A DNA stretch of 12,170 nt from Bdellovibrionaceae bacterium UBA5009 (GCA_002396665.1 DGYJ01000035.1:6996-19165); one strand, 5' to 3'. Shown: positions 1 through 7,509, counted from the stretch's first letter. Notes: a model not told the origin generated them from the letters alone. Translations and numbers: made by a program.

Positions 1-1337
1 CCCATCACACTGATCTTGGCATTGGGCCACATCCACAATTGCCTTGGTTGGTAGGCGCGTCCGCACATGCCGTAATTTCCTGCTCCGTAGGATCCGCCAA
101 TCACAACTGTAAATTTCGGAACATGGGCATTGCTGACAGCCATCACCATTTTGGCTCCGTGTTTAGCAATGCCTTCATTTTCATATTTTTTACCAACCAT
201 AAAGCCAGTGATATTTTGCAAAAACACCAAAGGAATATCCCTTTGCTCGCAAAGCTCAATAAAGTGGGCGGCCTTCTGGGCACTTTCGCTAAACAAAACT
301 CCGTTGTTAGCAATAATCCCAACAGGGTAACCCCAAATGTGAGCAAAACCAGTCACTAAGGTTTTTCCGAACAAAGGTTTGAATTCATGCAAACGACTTC
401 CATCAACAATCCGTGCAATCACTTCGCGCACATCATAGGGTTGCTTAGGATCTGCAGGAATAATTCCGTAAAGCTCTTCGGCTTTGTACAAAGGCTCTTC
501 AACAGGCAATCTTTGCAAATTCATTTTTTTGCGATGATGAAGATTTGCAACAATTGATTTTGTGATTTCCAATGCGTGCTCGTCATCTTCTGCAAAATGA
601 TCCGTGACACCACTGACTTCGCAGTGAACCTGGGCCCCACCCAATTCTTGCGCCGTCACTTCTTCACCAGTGGCGGCCTTCACAAGCGGAGGTCCACCTA
701 GGAAAATTGTCCCACTTCCTTTGACAATAACAGTTTCGTCACTCATGGCAGGGACATAGGCGCCGCCCGCGGTGCAAGATCCCATGACCACAGCAATTTG
801 TGGAATTCCAAGGGCAGACATTCTAGCTTGATTATAAAAAATACGACCGAAGTGATCCCGGTCAGGAAAAACTTCTGACTGCATAGGTAAAAAGGCGCCA
901 CCACTATCCACTAGATAAATACATGGCAGACCGTTTTCTTGTGCAATCTCTTGAGCGCGTAAATGCTTTTTCACGCTCAGTGGAAAGTATGTGCCACCTT
1001 TCACAGTGGCATCGTTGGCAACGATCATGCACTCCACACCTTGAACGCGACCAATTCCAGTCACAGCCCCTGCGCCAGGGGCCTGATTATCATACTGCTC
1101 GATGGCTGCCAGTTGTGAAAATTCTAAAAAAGATGAACCCGAATCTATAAGCCCATCTATACGCTCGCGGGCTGTGAGTTTTCCACGGGACTTGTGCTTT
1201 TTGATTGCATCGTCACCGCCACCTTTTCGCGCCCACTCGATTTTTTGACGAAGCTCATTAACGACGGACTTCATTTGATTCGCATTTTGAATGTATTGGG
1301 TGTCAGAGGTACGAATTTGGCTTTCGATAGGAAACAT
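1..1337 (-). CDS. mccB: Acyl-CoA carboxylase carboxyltransferase (beta) subunit, methylcrotonyl-CoA type; 3' end outside window
   Basis: Biotin-dependent carboxyltransferase subunit that moves CO2 from carboxybiotin to an acyl-CoA, most likely 3-methylcrotonyl-CoA in leucine breakdown. The frame is open from ATG at 1337 to the window edge, giving 445 codons; the family runs to about 535 residues, so roughly 90 are missing. Visible family marks are an N-terminal RGKLTARERID stretch, MGSCTAGGAYVPAM from residue 185 (N-domain oxyanion region), VIGGSYGAGNYGMCGRAY near residue 405, and WMWPNAKISVMG at the cut end. An AAGGA site lies 8 bases before the start, inside the end of the upstream gene, whose stop is 3 bases away, so the two are co-transcribed. 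Propionyl- or geranyl-CoA carboxylase are possible alternatives; the MCGRAY and WMWPNA blocks favour methylcrotonyl-CoA. A biotin carboxylase partner is not in view. Confidence 0.85.
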   Translation of the reverse strand, partial: MFPIESQIRTSDTQYIQNANQMKSVVNELRQKIEWARKGGGDDAIKKHKSRGKLTARERIDGLIDSGSSFLEFSQLAAIEQYDNQAPGAGAVTGIGRVQGVECMIVANDATVKGGTYFPLSVKKHLRAQEIAQENGLPCIYLVDSGGAFLPMQSEVFPDRDHFGRIFYNQARMSALGIPQIAVVMGSCTAGGAYVPAMSDETVIVKGSGTIFLGGPPLVKAATGEEVTAQELGGAQVHCEVSGVTDHFAEDDEHALEITKSIVANLHHRKKMNLQRLPVEEPLYKAEELYGIIPADPKQPYDVREVIARIVDGSRLHEFKPLFGKTLVTGFAHIWGYPVGIIANNGVLFSESAQKAAHFIELCEQRDIPLVFLQNITGFMVGKKYENEGIAKHGAKMVMAVSNAHVPKFTVVIGGSYGAGNYGMCGRAYQPRQLWMWPNAKISVM

Positions 1338-1340
1338 ATT

Positions 1341-1943
1341 TTAAGTCCTTGAAGTTTCAAGTGTCGGTTGATGATGCAAACGAACTTTCATTTGCAATTC
1401 GGAAGTCAGTTGATCATTTTCATCATAAAAGTGAAGATAGGCGTCCACATCTTCTTGAGAATTCAATCTTAAATTCGACAAAACAACTTCGCGCTGATCT
1501 GCATCGACTTCGTAGCGAACTTTTTGAAGTGTTTGTGTTTTTTTCATTTTGTTCCAACGAATATCTAAAACATCAAGATGGAACTGTCCCAACATAGATT
1601 GCTTGGACCACAGCCATCGAACAGCTTCGACTCCTGCAGAAAGCAAAATGCCTTCATGAATTTCACCCGCATCGTTTAAACTTTTTCGGCGATGGGGAAT
1701 CACAATTTCGATTTGTGTTTGTGATAATTTTGAGATTCGAAAACCTAGACCCATCAAAAATGGTTTCGTCACATCCAAAACATAGCTAAGTGCTTCTTGG
1801 GAGGCCTTGGGTGTCCACTTTTCCACAAACTCGGCCACGTCAGTCGGTTGAAGTTTTACTCCACGTTCGGCGAGCTGTTTTTCAAGCCAAGTTTCGAGCT
1901 CTTGTTTTTTCGATATAAAAGTTGTCATCCATGCAGAATTCAT
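1341..1943 (-). CDS. Hypothetical protein, possibly hotdog-fold (thioesterase-like)
   Basis: A 200-residue soluble protein with no signal peptide or membrane segment. The first 45 residues are charged and probably helical. Residues about 57-115 carry a pattern like hotdog-fold thioesterases: KPFLMGLGFRI, a beta-type stretch, then GEIHEGILLSAGVEAVRW, where GEIHEG resembles the G-x-hHGG motif before the central helix. The C-terminal 80 residues look like alternating beta strands (IRWNKM, VRYEVDA, AYLHFYDE, LQMKVRL), which also fits the fold. No catalytic residue is certain. It sits 3 bases upstream of the acyl-CoA carboxylase gene, so a role in acyl-CoA metabolism is an inference from context. 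A second in-frame ATG lies at 1928; neither start has a convincing ribosome site, so the N-terminus is uncertain. Confidence 0.7.
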   Translation of the reverse strand: MNSAWMTTFISKKQELETWLEKQLAERGVKLQPTDVAEFVEKWTPKASQEALSYVLDVTKPFLMGLGFRISKLSQTQIEIVIPHRRKSLNDAGEIHEGILLSAGVEAVRWLWSKQSMLGQFHLDVLDIRWNKMKKTQTLQKVRYEVDADQREVVLSNLRLNSQEDVDAYLHFYDENDQLTSELQMKVRLHHQPTLETSRT

Positions 1944-1951
1944 GAGATATT
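1922..1951 (+). promoter_or_regulatory. Possible promoter for the 1980 gene
   Basis: TTGTCA at 1922-1927 matches the -35 consensus in five of six bases. An 18-base spacer leads to GATATT at 1946-1951, a four-of-six match to the -10 element. This would start transcription roughly 20 bases before the ATG at 1980. The -35 part lies inside the start of the divergent minus-strand gene, since only 36 bases separate the two coding regions. The assignment is by pattern only. Confidence 0.3.
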
Positions 1952-1979
1952 TCGTACCATAAACTAGAGGTTTTAATCT

Positions 1980-2435
1980 ATGAAGAAAATTATCAGTTTG
2001 GTGATCTTTACCGCAGCGTTAGTATGGACTTGGAATATTATCCACAGCTCGAATGCCATTGGCTTCGAGACGCACTCCGGCATCCAGCAAAAATTCGCCG
2101 ATATGATCAAAAACACGATCCAAAATAAAAAACCAGAGGCCACTGATGTCAAAATCATCAAATTGTGGACTGAAAATGCTGGCGAAAGAAAAGTAAAAGC
2201 TGTTTTTTCTTACAGCTACACTGAGCCAGCAAGTGCCACAAATAAAGAAAAAACTGTAAGAACCATCGAGGGCGAAGCCTTTTTATATCGTGATCTATCC
2301 GACAGCCCCTCTGTGGATAAATGGACTTTGCAAAGCATGAAAACCCTTGGCGACAATGTTCAATACTCAGATGGTTCTTTAATCACTCCAGACAATGCCG
2401 CAGATGATGAAAAAGAACCCGCTACCACAAATTGA
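1980..2435 (+). CDS. Small exported or membrane-anchored protein of unknown function
   Basis: A 151-residue protein I do not recognise. The N-terminus (MKK followed by about 18 hydrophobic residues, to about residue 21) is a signal peptide or anchor; SSNA at 23-26 could be a signal peptidase I site. The remaining 125 residues are polar. A central part (residues 58-104) alternates like beta strands (VKIIKLWTEN, KVKAVFSYSY, TIEGEAFLYRD), suggesting a small beta-rich domain. The end is acidic and low in complexity (DNAADDEKEPATTN). AGAGG at 1966-1970 sits 9 bases before the ATG. It is the first gene of the operon ending at 6580, and its 3' end overlaps the methyltransferase gene, which suggests translational coupling. 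Confidence 0.75.
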   Translation: MKKIISLVIFTAALVWTWNIIHSSNAIGFETHSGIQQKFADMIKNTIQNKKPEATDVKIIKLWTENAGERKVKAVFSYSYTEPASATNKEKTVRTIEGEAFLYRDLSDSPSVDKWTLQSMKTLGDNVQYSDGSLITPDNAADDEKEPATTN

Positions 2436-3459
2436 AAATTTTCTGACCCTTGACGAGCACGGAACTTTTTTTTTAGACGAAAAAAAAGTGACCTCTCAAG
2501 ATATGGGTCAGCACTTTCTTGAAAACCTCACTTACTCTGAAAATGGCTCCTTTGTCACATCTCTTGAAGATGAACATTATTACGTCGAAGTCTTTGACGA
2601 GCCCCTTTTGATTCAAAAAATCGTACCAGGTAAACGCACCTGGGGATTTGTGGCCAATTACGAATTCGAAGGGGAATTCGAATTAAAATCACTTCGTCTT
2701 GACGAGTGGGATCGCTTCCATGGCCGAACAATGAACGGACTCCCCTTCGTGTTTTCTGCCAAAGCTCAAAATGATTTTTTTAATTTGGTTGATGACTATG
2801 ACGATGAATCGGTCACATGGCAGGGCCAAACCATTCAAACCCCCACTCTATGGAGCGAGTCCCCCCACTTGAATGGCCCCACGTGGTGGTCGGATATTTA
2901 CAAATCAGAACCTAATCCCCGCTGGAATTTAGACGAACCTGCCGAAGCCCTGAAGGATATGCTTCCCCGAGTGAAGTTGGCGAAATCGCGGGTTTTGGTT
3001 TTAGGCTGCGGAGAAGGACATGATGCGGCCTTGTTTGCGAAAGAAGGTCACAGTGTTGTGGCCGTTGATATTTCGGCAGAGGCCATTGAAAAGGCCCAGA
3101 AAAAATATTCCGATATTGGCCAAATTCAATTTCTTCAAAAAGATCTTTTTGAAATGGAAGCAAATCAAAACTTTGATGTGGTCTTTGAACACACCTGCTA
3201 TTGCGCCATAGACCCCCAACGCCGCGCCGAGCTGGCAAAAATCTGGAATCGACACCTCATGCCAGGTGGTTTTTTAATGGGAGTTTTCTTTACATTTGAT
3301 AAATATGAAGGACCCCCATTTGGCGCCACAGAGTGGGAAATCCGACAACGACTTCAAAAAGATTATCATTTTCTTTTTTGGGGCCGCTGGAGAAAATCTT
3401 TGCCCCGTCGGCAAGGACGAGAACTTTACGTTTTGGCCCAAAAGAAAAGAAAATCATGA
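2395..3459 (+). CDS. TPMT-family SAM-dependent methyltransferase with an extra N-terminal domain
   Basis: Class I methyltransferase whose C-terminal half (residues about 164-350) resembles the thiopurine/thiol/halide methyltransferase family. It shows WWSDIYKSEPNPRWNLDEPA at 164-183 (the W...PRW entry of the family), SAM motif I VLVLGCGEGHDA at 200-211, the acidic residue D225 after the second strand, DVVFEHTCYCAIDP at 261-274, and GPPFGATEWEIR at 306-317. Such enzymes S-methylate small thiols, chalcogens or halides; the substrate here is unknown. The first 160 residues are acidic and aromatic-rich, and I do not recognise them. At 354 residues it is much longer than a typical 200-220 residue TPMT. 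The start is uncertain: ATGs at 2395, 2404 and 2407 all overlap the upstream gene and none has a clear ribosome site, so coupling is likely. Confidence 0.82.
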   Translation: MPQMMKKNPLPQIENFLTLDEHGTFFLDEKKVTSQDMGQHFLENLTYSENGSFVTSLEDEHYYVEVFDEPLLIQKIVPGKRTWGFVANYEFEGEFELKSLRLDEWDRFHGRTMNGLPFVFSAKAQNDFFNLVDDYDDESVTWQGQTIQTPTLWSESPHLNGPTWWSDIYKSEPNPRWNLDEPAEALKDMLPRVKLAKSRVLVLGCGEGHDAALFAKEGHSVVAVDISAEAIEKAQKKYSDIGQIQFLQKDLFEMEANQNFDVVFEHTCYCAIDPQRRAELAKIWNRHLMPGGFLMGVFFTFDKYEGPPFGATEWEIRQRLQKDYHFLFWGRWRKSLPRRQGRELYVLAQKKRKS

Positions 3460-4007
3460 GTCCTGAAATTTCAAGCGATCTTGTTTTTACTTCAGCTGGC
3501 GAAGCTGATCTTGCTTCCCTTAGCGTATTGGTCAACTCGGCCTACCGGGGCGACAGCTCGAAGGCTGGATGGACCACCGAGGCCGATTTGCTTGGGGGGC
3601 AGCGCACAGATATTGAAGGCCTGCGCGAGCAAATCAACACCCCCCATGCGGAAATTTTGATGGCACGGCCACAAAATGAATCGAGCATTTTAGGTTGCGT
3701 TTATCTTAAAAAAATTTCTGAAGACACTTCCTATTTAGGAATGCTGACAGTGAACCCAACACTTCAAGGTTCTGGACTGGGTAAAAAATTGCTCATAGCC
3801 GGCGAAAAGTGGGCGGCAAAAAAAGGGACAGCTTGGATTCGCATGACTGTCATCGCACAAAGACCGGAACTGATCGCCTGGTACGAAAAACAGGGCTATA
3901 CAAAAACAGAAGAAACTGAAACATTTCCCTATGGGGACGAACGCTTTGGAATTCCTCAGCGCTCGGATTTGTATTTTTGTGTTTTAAAAAAAAGGATTTC
4001 AAATTGA
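3456..4007 (+). CDS. GNAT-family N-acetyltransferase
   Basis: A 183-residue acetyl-CoA-dependent acyltransferase. Motif A is clear: LGMLTVNPTLQGSGLGKKLL at 94-113, with the acetyl-CoA pyrophosphate loop Q-G-S-G-L-G at 104-109. Motif B is AWYEKQGY at 141-148. An N-terminal LVNSAYRG and GWTTEADLLGGQR are typical of small-molecule GNATs. The frame is open upstream, but ATG at 3456 is preferred because it overlaps the methyltransferase stop as ATGA, the usual coupled arrangement, and because the fold begins just after it (LVFTSAGEADLASL). The acceptor is unknown. Placed between a methyltransferase and an exporter, it could modify the same compound; that is inference. Confidence 0.85.
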   Translation: MSPEISSDLVFTSAGEADLASLSVLVNSAYRGDSSKAGWTTEADLLGGQRTDIEGLREQINTPHAEILMARPQNESSILGCVYLKKISEDTSYLGMLTVNPTLQGSGLGKKLLIAGEKWAAKKGTAWIRMTVIAQRPELIAWYEKQGYTKTEETETFPYGDERFGIPQRSDLYFCVLKKRISN

Positions 4008-4993
4008 ATTACGTCATAGAAACAAAAGATCTCGGGCGATCCTACGAGACCTATAAAAAGCCCGAAGGCTTGATGAATTCCATTAAAGGATTTTGGAATC
4101 GCCAAACCATTCGCAAGTCAGCACTGAAGGGTGTGAACTTACAAATCCGCCCAGGGCAAATTGTTGGCCTTGTTGGCGCCAATGGCGCAGGCAAAACGAC
4201 TTTGCTGAAAATACTTTCTGGCTTAATTATGCCAACTGAAGGCAGCGCCCATGTTTTAGGGACTGTTCCCTCTGAAAGGGATTATCATTTTTTAAGTCGC
4301 ATCAGCATCTTGCTTGGACAAAAAAATCAATTGTGGTGGGATATTTCTCCGATTGATAGTTACGCTTTGCTTGCGAAAATCTATAATTTAGATCCAGATA
4401 AGGCCCGCGCCAGAGTTTATGAGCTTGCTAAAAAATTGCAATGCGACCATGTGCTTGAAACCCAGTTGCGCAGGCTCAGTCTTGGCGAGCGCATGAAAAT
4501 GGAAATTATTGGGGCCCTCTTGCATGAACCAGAAGTTATGTTTCTAGACGAGCCCACAATAGGATTAGACATAGTTGCCCAGTCGACAATTCGTGAATTT
4601 TTAGCTGACTATGTGAAAAACAAAGGACCCACAATTATTCTGACCAGTCATTACATGGATGACATCGCAAAGTTAGCTGATCAATTGCTTTTGATCAGCC
4701 ATGGCGAAATTGTTTATAACGGAACGGTGAATGCCTTTTCACAAAAAGCTTCACAGGTTCAAACTTTACAATTTCGTTTAGATAAAAATTTAGAAAAGGC
4801 GATTCCACTTAAGTCAGGACAACAAATTGAAGCCGGTCACCGCGAATATCAAGTTCAAGTGGTGAACGAAGAAGTCCCCTGGCTGATTGCCGAACTGACC
4901 AAAGAATCCCAACTGCAAGATTTAAAATTAATCGAGGCTGATTTTGAAGATGTTATACGCCAATTTTTGGAGAAGGAATCTCGGGTTCGCTAA
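4004..4993 (+). CDS. ABC-2 transporter ATP-binding protein
   Basis: ATPase of an ABC exporter, 329 residues, cytoplasmic. Walker A is GANGAGKTT at 58-66, the Q-loop glutamine is Q106, the signature LSLGE is at 158-162, Walker B VMFLDEPT at 178-185, the D-loop GLD at 187-189 and the switch histidine H216. An N-terminal extension before strand 1 and a C-terminal domain of about 90 residues after the NBD match the subgroup that pairs with two unlike ABC-2 permeases (COG4586 type). The start is TTG at 4004: AAGGA at 3992-3996 lies 7 bases ahead, and TTGA overlaps the stop of the GNAT gene. An upstream TTG at 3977 gives a longer frame but has no such support. Confidence 0.92.
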   Translation: MNYVIETKDLGRSYETYKKPEGLMNSIKGFWNRQTIRKSALKGVNLQIRPGQIVGLVGANGAGKTTLLKILSGLIMPTEGSAHVLGTVPSERDYHFLSRISILLGQKNQLWWDISPIDSYALLAKIYNLDPDKARARVYELAKKLQCDHVLETQLRRLSLGERMKMEIIGALLHEPEVMFLDEPTIGLDIVAQSTIREFLADYVKNKGPTIILTSHYMDDIAKLADQLLLISHGEIVYNGTVNAFSQKASQVQTLQFRLDKNLEKAIPLKSGQQIEAGHREYQVQVVNEEVPWLIAELTKESQLQDLKLIEADFEDVIRQFLEKESRVR

Positions 4994-5762
4994 ACTCGCG
5001 ATTGCCTCCAATATTGAATACAGATTAAATTTTTTAGTGGATGCCCTGGTGCAGCCTTGCCTGTCCTCTGTGGTTGAAGTTGTTCTTTGGATTTCAATCT
5101 TTGCCGGTGCGGGCATGACTTTGATTGGGGGATTTCCGGTCGAGTCCTATATTTCCTATGCCTTGTGGGCAACATTCATGGGACGAATCAGTAGCAGCTG
5201 GATGTATGAATTCCGCATGATCGAAGAAATTGATTCTGGATCAATCAATAGTCTGATCGTTCGACCCATGAGTTTTTACGAATATTATCTAAGCCAATTG
5301 ATGGGTTATAAATTCATTACCACCGCAGTTTCATTGGTTGTTCCCTTAGTGCTATTTCAAATTTTTAATTTGCCATTTCATCTGGACAGATTGCCAATTT
5401 GTTTAATCTTAGTTTTTTATTATTTAATTTTAGTTCATTCGCTCAGTTTTATTGTGGCCTCCTTGGCTTTTTATCTGAACCGCGCCCATTCCTTTACAGC
5501 GGCAAAAAATTTAGGATTATGGCTACTTTCAGGCGAACTTTTTCCATTGGATCTTTTGCCAGAACCTTTTAAAACTCTGTTTTCCTATTTACCCTTCAGT
5601 AGCGGAGTCTATGTCCCCACCGCCTATATCACAGGACGTATCGGCCAAGAGGCCGTGATCCAAGGTTTTATTTCTGTGACTGGGGGATTGATTGTTGCCA
5701 ATCTGATTGGTTGGGCCCTTTGGAAACAAGCCATGAAAAATTATTCTGGGACTGGGGCTTAG
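4950..5762 (+). CDS. ABC-2 transporter permease, first subunit
   Basis: Integral membrane protein of 270 residues with about six hydrophobic segments (roughly 37-53, 60-77, 122-140, 148-172, 186-200 and 236-256). Family marks are SNIEYRLNF near 20-28, the cytoplasmic motif GSINSLIVRPMSFYEYYLSQ at 97-116, and SGELFPLDLLPEPF at 194-207 between the later helices, all typical of the COG4587-like permease. It presumably forms a heterodimer with the next gene product over the ATPase. The coding region begins inside the ATPase gene, overlapping it by 44 bases, so translation is likely coupled. A TTG two codons upstream (4944) is an alternative start. The substrate cannot be read from the sequence. 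Confidence 0.87.
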   Translation: MLYANFWRRNLGFAKLAIASNIEYRLNFLVDALVQPCLSSVVEVVLWISIFAGAGMTLIGGFPVESYISYALWATFMGRISSSWMYEFRMIEEIDSGSINSLIVRPMSFYEYYLSQLMGYKFITTAVSLVVPLVLFQIFNLPFHLDRLPICLILVFYYLILVHSLSFIVASLAFYLNRAHSFTAAKNLGLWLLSGELFPLDLLPEPFKTLFSYLPFSSGVYVPTAYITGRIGQEAVIQGFISVTGGLIVANLIGWALWKQAMKNYSGTGA

Positions 5763-5763
5763 C

Positions 5764-6567
5764 ATGAGTCAGCAAAGCACTTTGAAAAAGTATGCATCAC
5801 TTTACTACGCCTTTTTTCGCGCCAGCCTGCAGGCTGATCTTGAATACAGGGCCAATTTCACTTTGCGAATTGTGACTGATGTTTTTTGGTATGCGGCTCA
5901 AATTTTTACATTTGAAGTTTTGTATCGTCATACAAAATTTATTGGCCATTGGAATTTAGATCAAACACGGGTCTTTTTAGGAATTCTTTTTGTCGTCGAT
6001 GCCATTTATATGATTTTACTACACGACAACCTGGAACGTTTTAGTGACAAAGTTCGTAAAGGTGATTTGGATTTACTTTTAGTCAAGCCCGTACGATCGC
6101 AGTTTATGATTAGCTTTCAGCGTGTCGGAACTGCCAACTTTGCAAATTTAATTATGGCTGTGGCGTGGCTGTGGTGGAGTCTTTCACGGTTGCCTGATTT
6201 TAATTTGATCAAACTGCTGTGGTTATTGATCGTCATCCCCAATGGATTTATGTTTTTATATGCCTTTCGTTTTTGCTTTGCCTGCACGGCTGTGATTTTT
6301 ACCAGATCCGAAAATTTGCAATTTATTTGGTACAACATTTACAAATTAGGAACACGACCGGATTCAATTTATGCACCCTGGATGAAATATATTTTAATGA
6401 CGGTGGTCCCGGTGGCTTTGATCGCCAGCGTCCCAGCCCGAGTGATTATTGACGAACCCTCTTGGCCACTGATGATTTGGAGCTTCTTGCTTGGTCCAAC
6501 AATGATTTATGGCACTACTTTATTTTGGAAATTTTGCTTGAAGCACTACAGCTCGGCCAGTAGCTAA
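5764..6567 (+). CDS. ABC-2 transporter permease, second subunit
   Basis: Second membrane subunit, 267 residues, starting one base after the previous stop. ADLEYRANF at 24-32 mirrors SNIEYRLNF of the first permease, and RKGDLDLLLVKPVRSQF at 98-114 is the counterpart of its cytoplasmic motif, so the two permeases appear to be old paralogues. The motif set fits the COG3694-like half of the exporter. Hydrophobic segments lie at about 34-52, 70-86, 124-140, 150-180, 208-228 and 234-252. Similar three-gene exporters include one linked to viologen resistance in a cyanobacterium (recalled, not checked), so a xenobiotic or small-molecule exporter is a reasonable inference. A terminator hairpin starts inside its last codons. 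Confidence 0.87.
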   Translation: MSQQSTLKKYASLYYAFFRASLQADLEYRANFTLRIVTDVFWYAAQIFTFEVLYRHTKFIGHWNLDQTRVFLGILFVVDAIYMILLHDNLERFSDKVRKGDLDLLLVKPVRSQFMISFQRVGTANFANLIMAVAWLWWSLSRLPDFNLIKLLWLLIVIPNGFMFLYAFRFCFACTAVIFTRSENLQFIWYNIYKLGTRPDSIYAPWMKYILMTVVPVALIASVPARVIIDEPSWPLMIWSFLLGPTMIYGTTLFWKFCLKHYSSASS

Positions 6568-6580
6568 GGCTGTAGTTTTT
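6546..6580 (+). terminator. Rho-independent terminator of the exporter operon
   Basis: CTACAGC at 6546-6552 pairs perfectly with GCTGTAG at 6569-6575 around a 16-base loop, followed at once by TTTTT at 6576-6580. The 5' arm and loop lie within the coding sequence and the stop codon (6565-6567) is in the loop, so the signal is built into the end of the second permease gene. Confidence 0.65.
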
Positions 6581-6607
6581 ACTTAATCTTTTCAGTTTTC
6601 ATATAAA
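6578..6607 (+). promoter_or_regulatory. Possible promoter for the 6700 gene
   Basis: TTTACT at 6578-6583 (four of six against TTGACA), an 18-base spacer and TATAAA at 6602-6607 form a plausible sigma-70-like promoter just after the operon terminator. It would leave an untranslated leader of about 85 bases before the ATG at 6700. Assigned by pattern only. Confidence 0.35.
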
Positions 6608-6699
6608 AATGAACACCTCTAGGTCACAATTCCTCAGATTTAATGTCTGCGCTTGTCGTCGGGGCGCAAATCGAATAACTTCCGGCCACTGGAGTTTTT

Positions 6700-7467
6700 A
6701 TGAAAATAGTTGCTATTGTATTCAGCCTTTTTCAGTTTTCATTTTCGTCACAATCCATCGCCATGCCTTCAAGTACTTCAATTGTTACAGCCATGTCTTG
6801 TGGGATCAACTTTAGCCCTACAATGTCTTACAAAACTGTTTCAAGTTTTTGCACAGCCCAGGTTGCAGGATCAAAGCTTGATTTCATCGTCATACAATTT
6901 TCGAATATGAATGCAAACCAAGTTTATGTTGTAACTAATAAAAAACAAACTGCGCAGGGATACCTATTAACTTTTAAGAGCGTTGGAATACTTCAAGGAA
7001 ATAAATTAATACAATCTATCTCTTCTAAACCAGAGTTAGGGAAAGTTTTTGTCTTCAATAACTATGGCAAATATGCAGTTCGCGGATCTGTTCAAGGATC
7101 TGATATTTTCGTTAGAAGCTTGAACCCGTCAACCAGCCTTCCTTTAAATATTCGCACACAGAATCAGATATCCACTGCACAGCCTCGTCGAGTGAACTAT
7201 AGCTGTGTACGATCAGATCGACAAAATGATGAGACAATGAATATTCTAATCTCGAATGACAAGTCCACCGCTTCAGCAGAAGTGCTTATTGGTAGACAAT
7301 GGGTCACATTTCAATTTGTAAAACGAAATGGATATCAATTCATATTCTCAAACGCTGCACTTAGAATTGGTTTTGTTGTTTCAGACAATGGTCAAACAGG
7401 GCAAGCCGCCCTTTACTCAACAAACTCTAGCCAAGACACACAATTCACCTGCCAACGTGGCTTTTAA
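6700..7467 (+). CDS. Exported protein of unknown function, beta-rich
   Basis: A 255-residue protein I do not recognise. MKIVAIVFSLFQFSFSSQSIA is a Sec signal peptide with likely cleavage after residue 21. The mature part is rich in Ser, Asn, Gln and Thr, with short alternating strands and four cysteines at 34, 51, 169 and 251, consistent with two disulfides: one near the N-terminus and one bracketing a C-terminal domain of about 85 residues (YSCVRS to FTCQRGF). GGAG at 6691-6694 lies 5 bases before the ATG. It stands alone, with a terminator upstream, a possible promoter of its own, and convergent rnpB downstream. Its codon and residue use is more AT- and Asn/Ser-rich than its neighbours, which could mean fast evolution or acquisition. 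Periplasmic or secreted location is inferred. Confidence 0.72.
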   Translation: MKIVAIVFSLFQFSFSSQSIAMPSSTSIVTAMSCGINFSPTMSYKTVSSFCTAQVAGSKLDFIVIQFSNMNANQVYVVTNKKQTAQGYLLTFKSVGILQGNKLIQSISSKPELGKVFVFNNYGKYAVRGSVQGSDIFVRSLNPSTSLPLNIRTQNQISTAQPRRVNYSCVRSDRQNDETMNILISNDKSTASAEVLIGRQWVTFQFVKRNGYQFIFSNAALRIGFVVSDNGQTGQAALYSTNSSQDTQFTCQRGF

Positions 7468-7501
7468 AAAAGAAGGGGCCTTGATTCATCATCAAAGCCC
7501 C
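7466..7501 (-). terminator. Rho-independent terminator of rnpB
   Basis: On the minus strand GGGGC at 7501-7497 pairs with GCCCC at 7479-7475, and after one mismatch TTGAT pairs with ATCAA around a 5-base loop. The minus-strand 3' side continues TTCTTTTTT (7474-7466), a good U tract. On the plus strand the hairpin is followed by ACAAAATGG, so it is not a normal terminator for the convergent protein gene. The U tract overlaps the stop codon of that gene at 7465-7467. Confidence 0.7.
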
Positions 7502-7509
7502 ACAAAATG

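Noticed and set aside
39..359. Plus-strand reading frames antisense to the carboxylase gene
   Set aside because: The minus-strand frame carries continuous family motifs; the plus-strand products are shadows without ribosome sites.
923..1150. Plus-strand reading frame of 75 codons
   Set aside because: Antisense shadow of the N-terminal part of the carboxylase subunit, in the region of its conserved RGKLTARERID block.
3333..3455. Long upstream extension of the acetyltransferase frame
   Set aside because: It overlaps the methyltransferase in another frame and adds a basic, low-complexity stretch before the GNAT fold; the ATGA overlap at 3456 fits better.
6609..6815. Plus-strand reading frame of 68 codons
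   Set aside because: It overlaps the start of the exported protein gene in another frame, has no ribosome site, and lacks the signal peptide seen in the 6700 frame.
7475..7501. Hairpin as terminator of the 6700 gene
   Set aside because: On the plus strand the stem is followed by ACAAAATGG with no T run; the T run is on the minus strand, so the hairpin belongs to rnpB.
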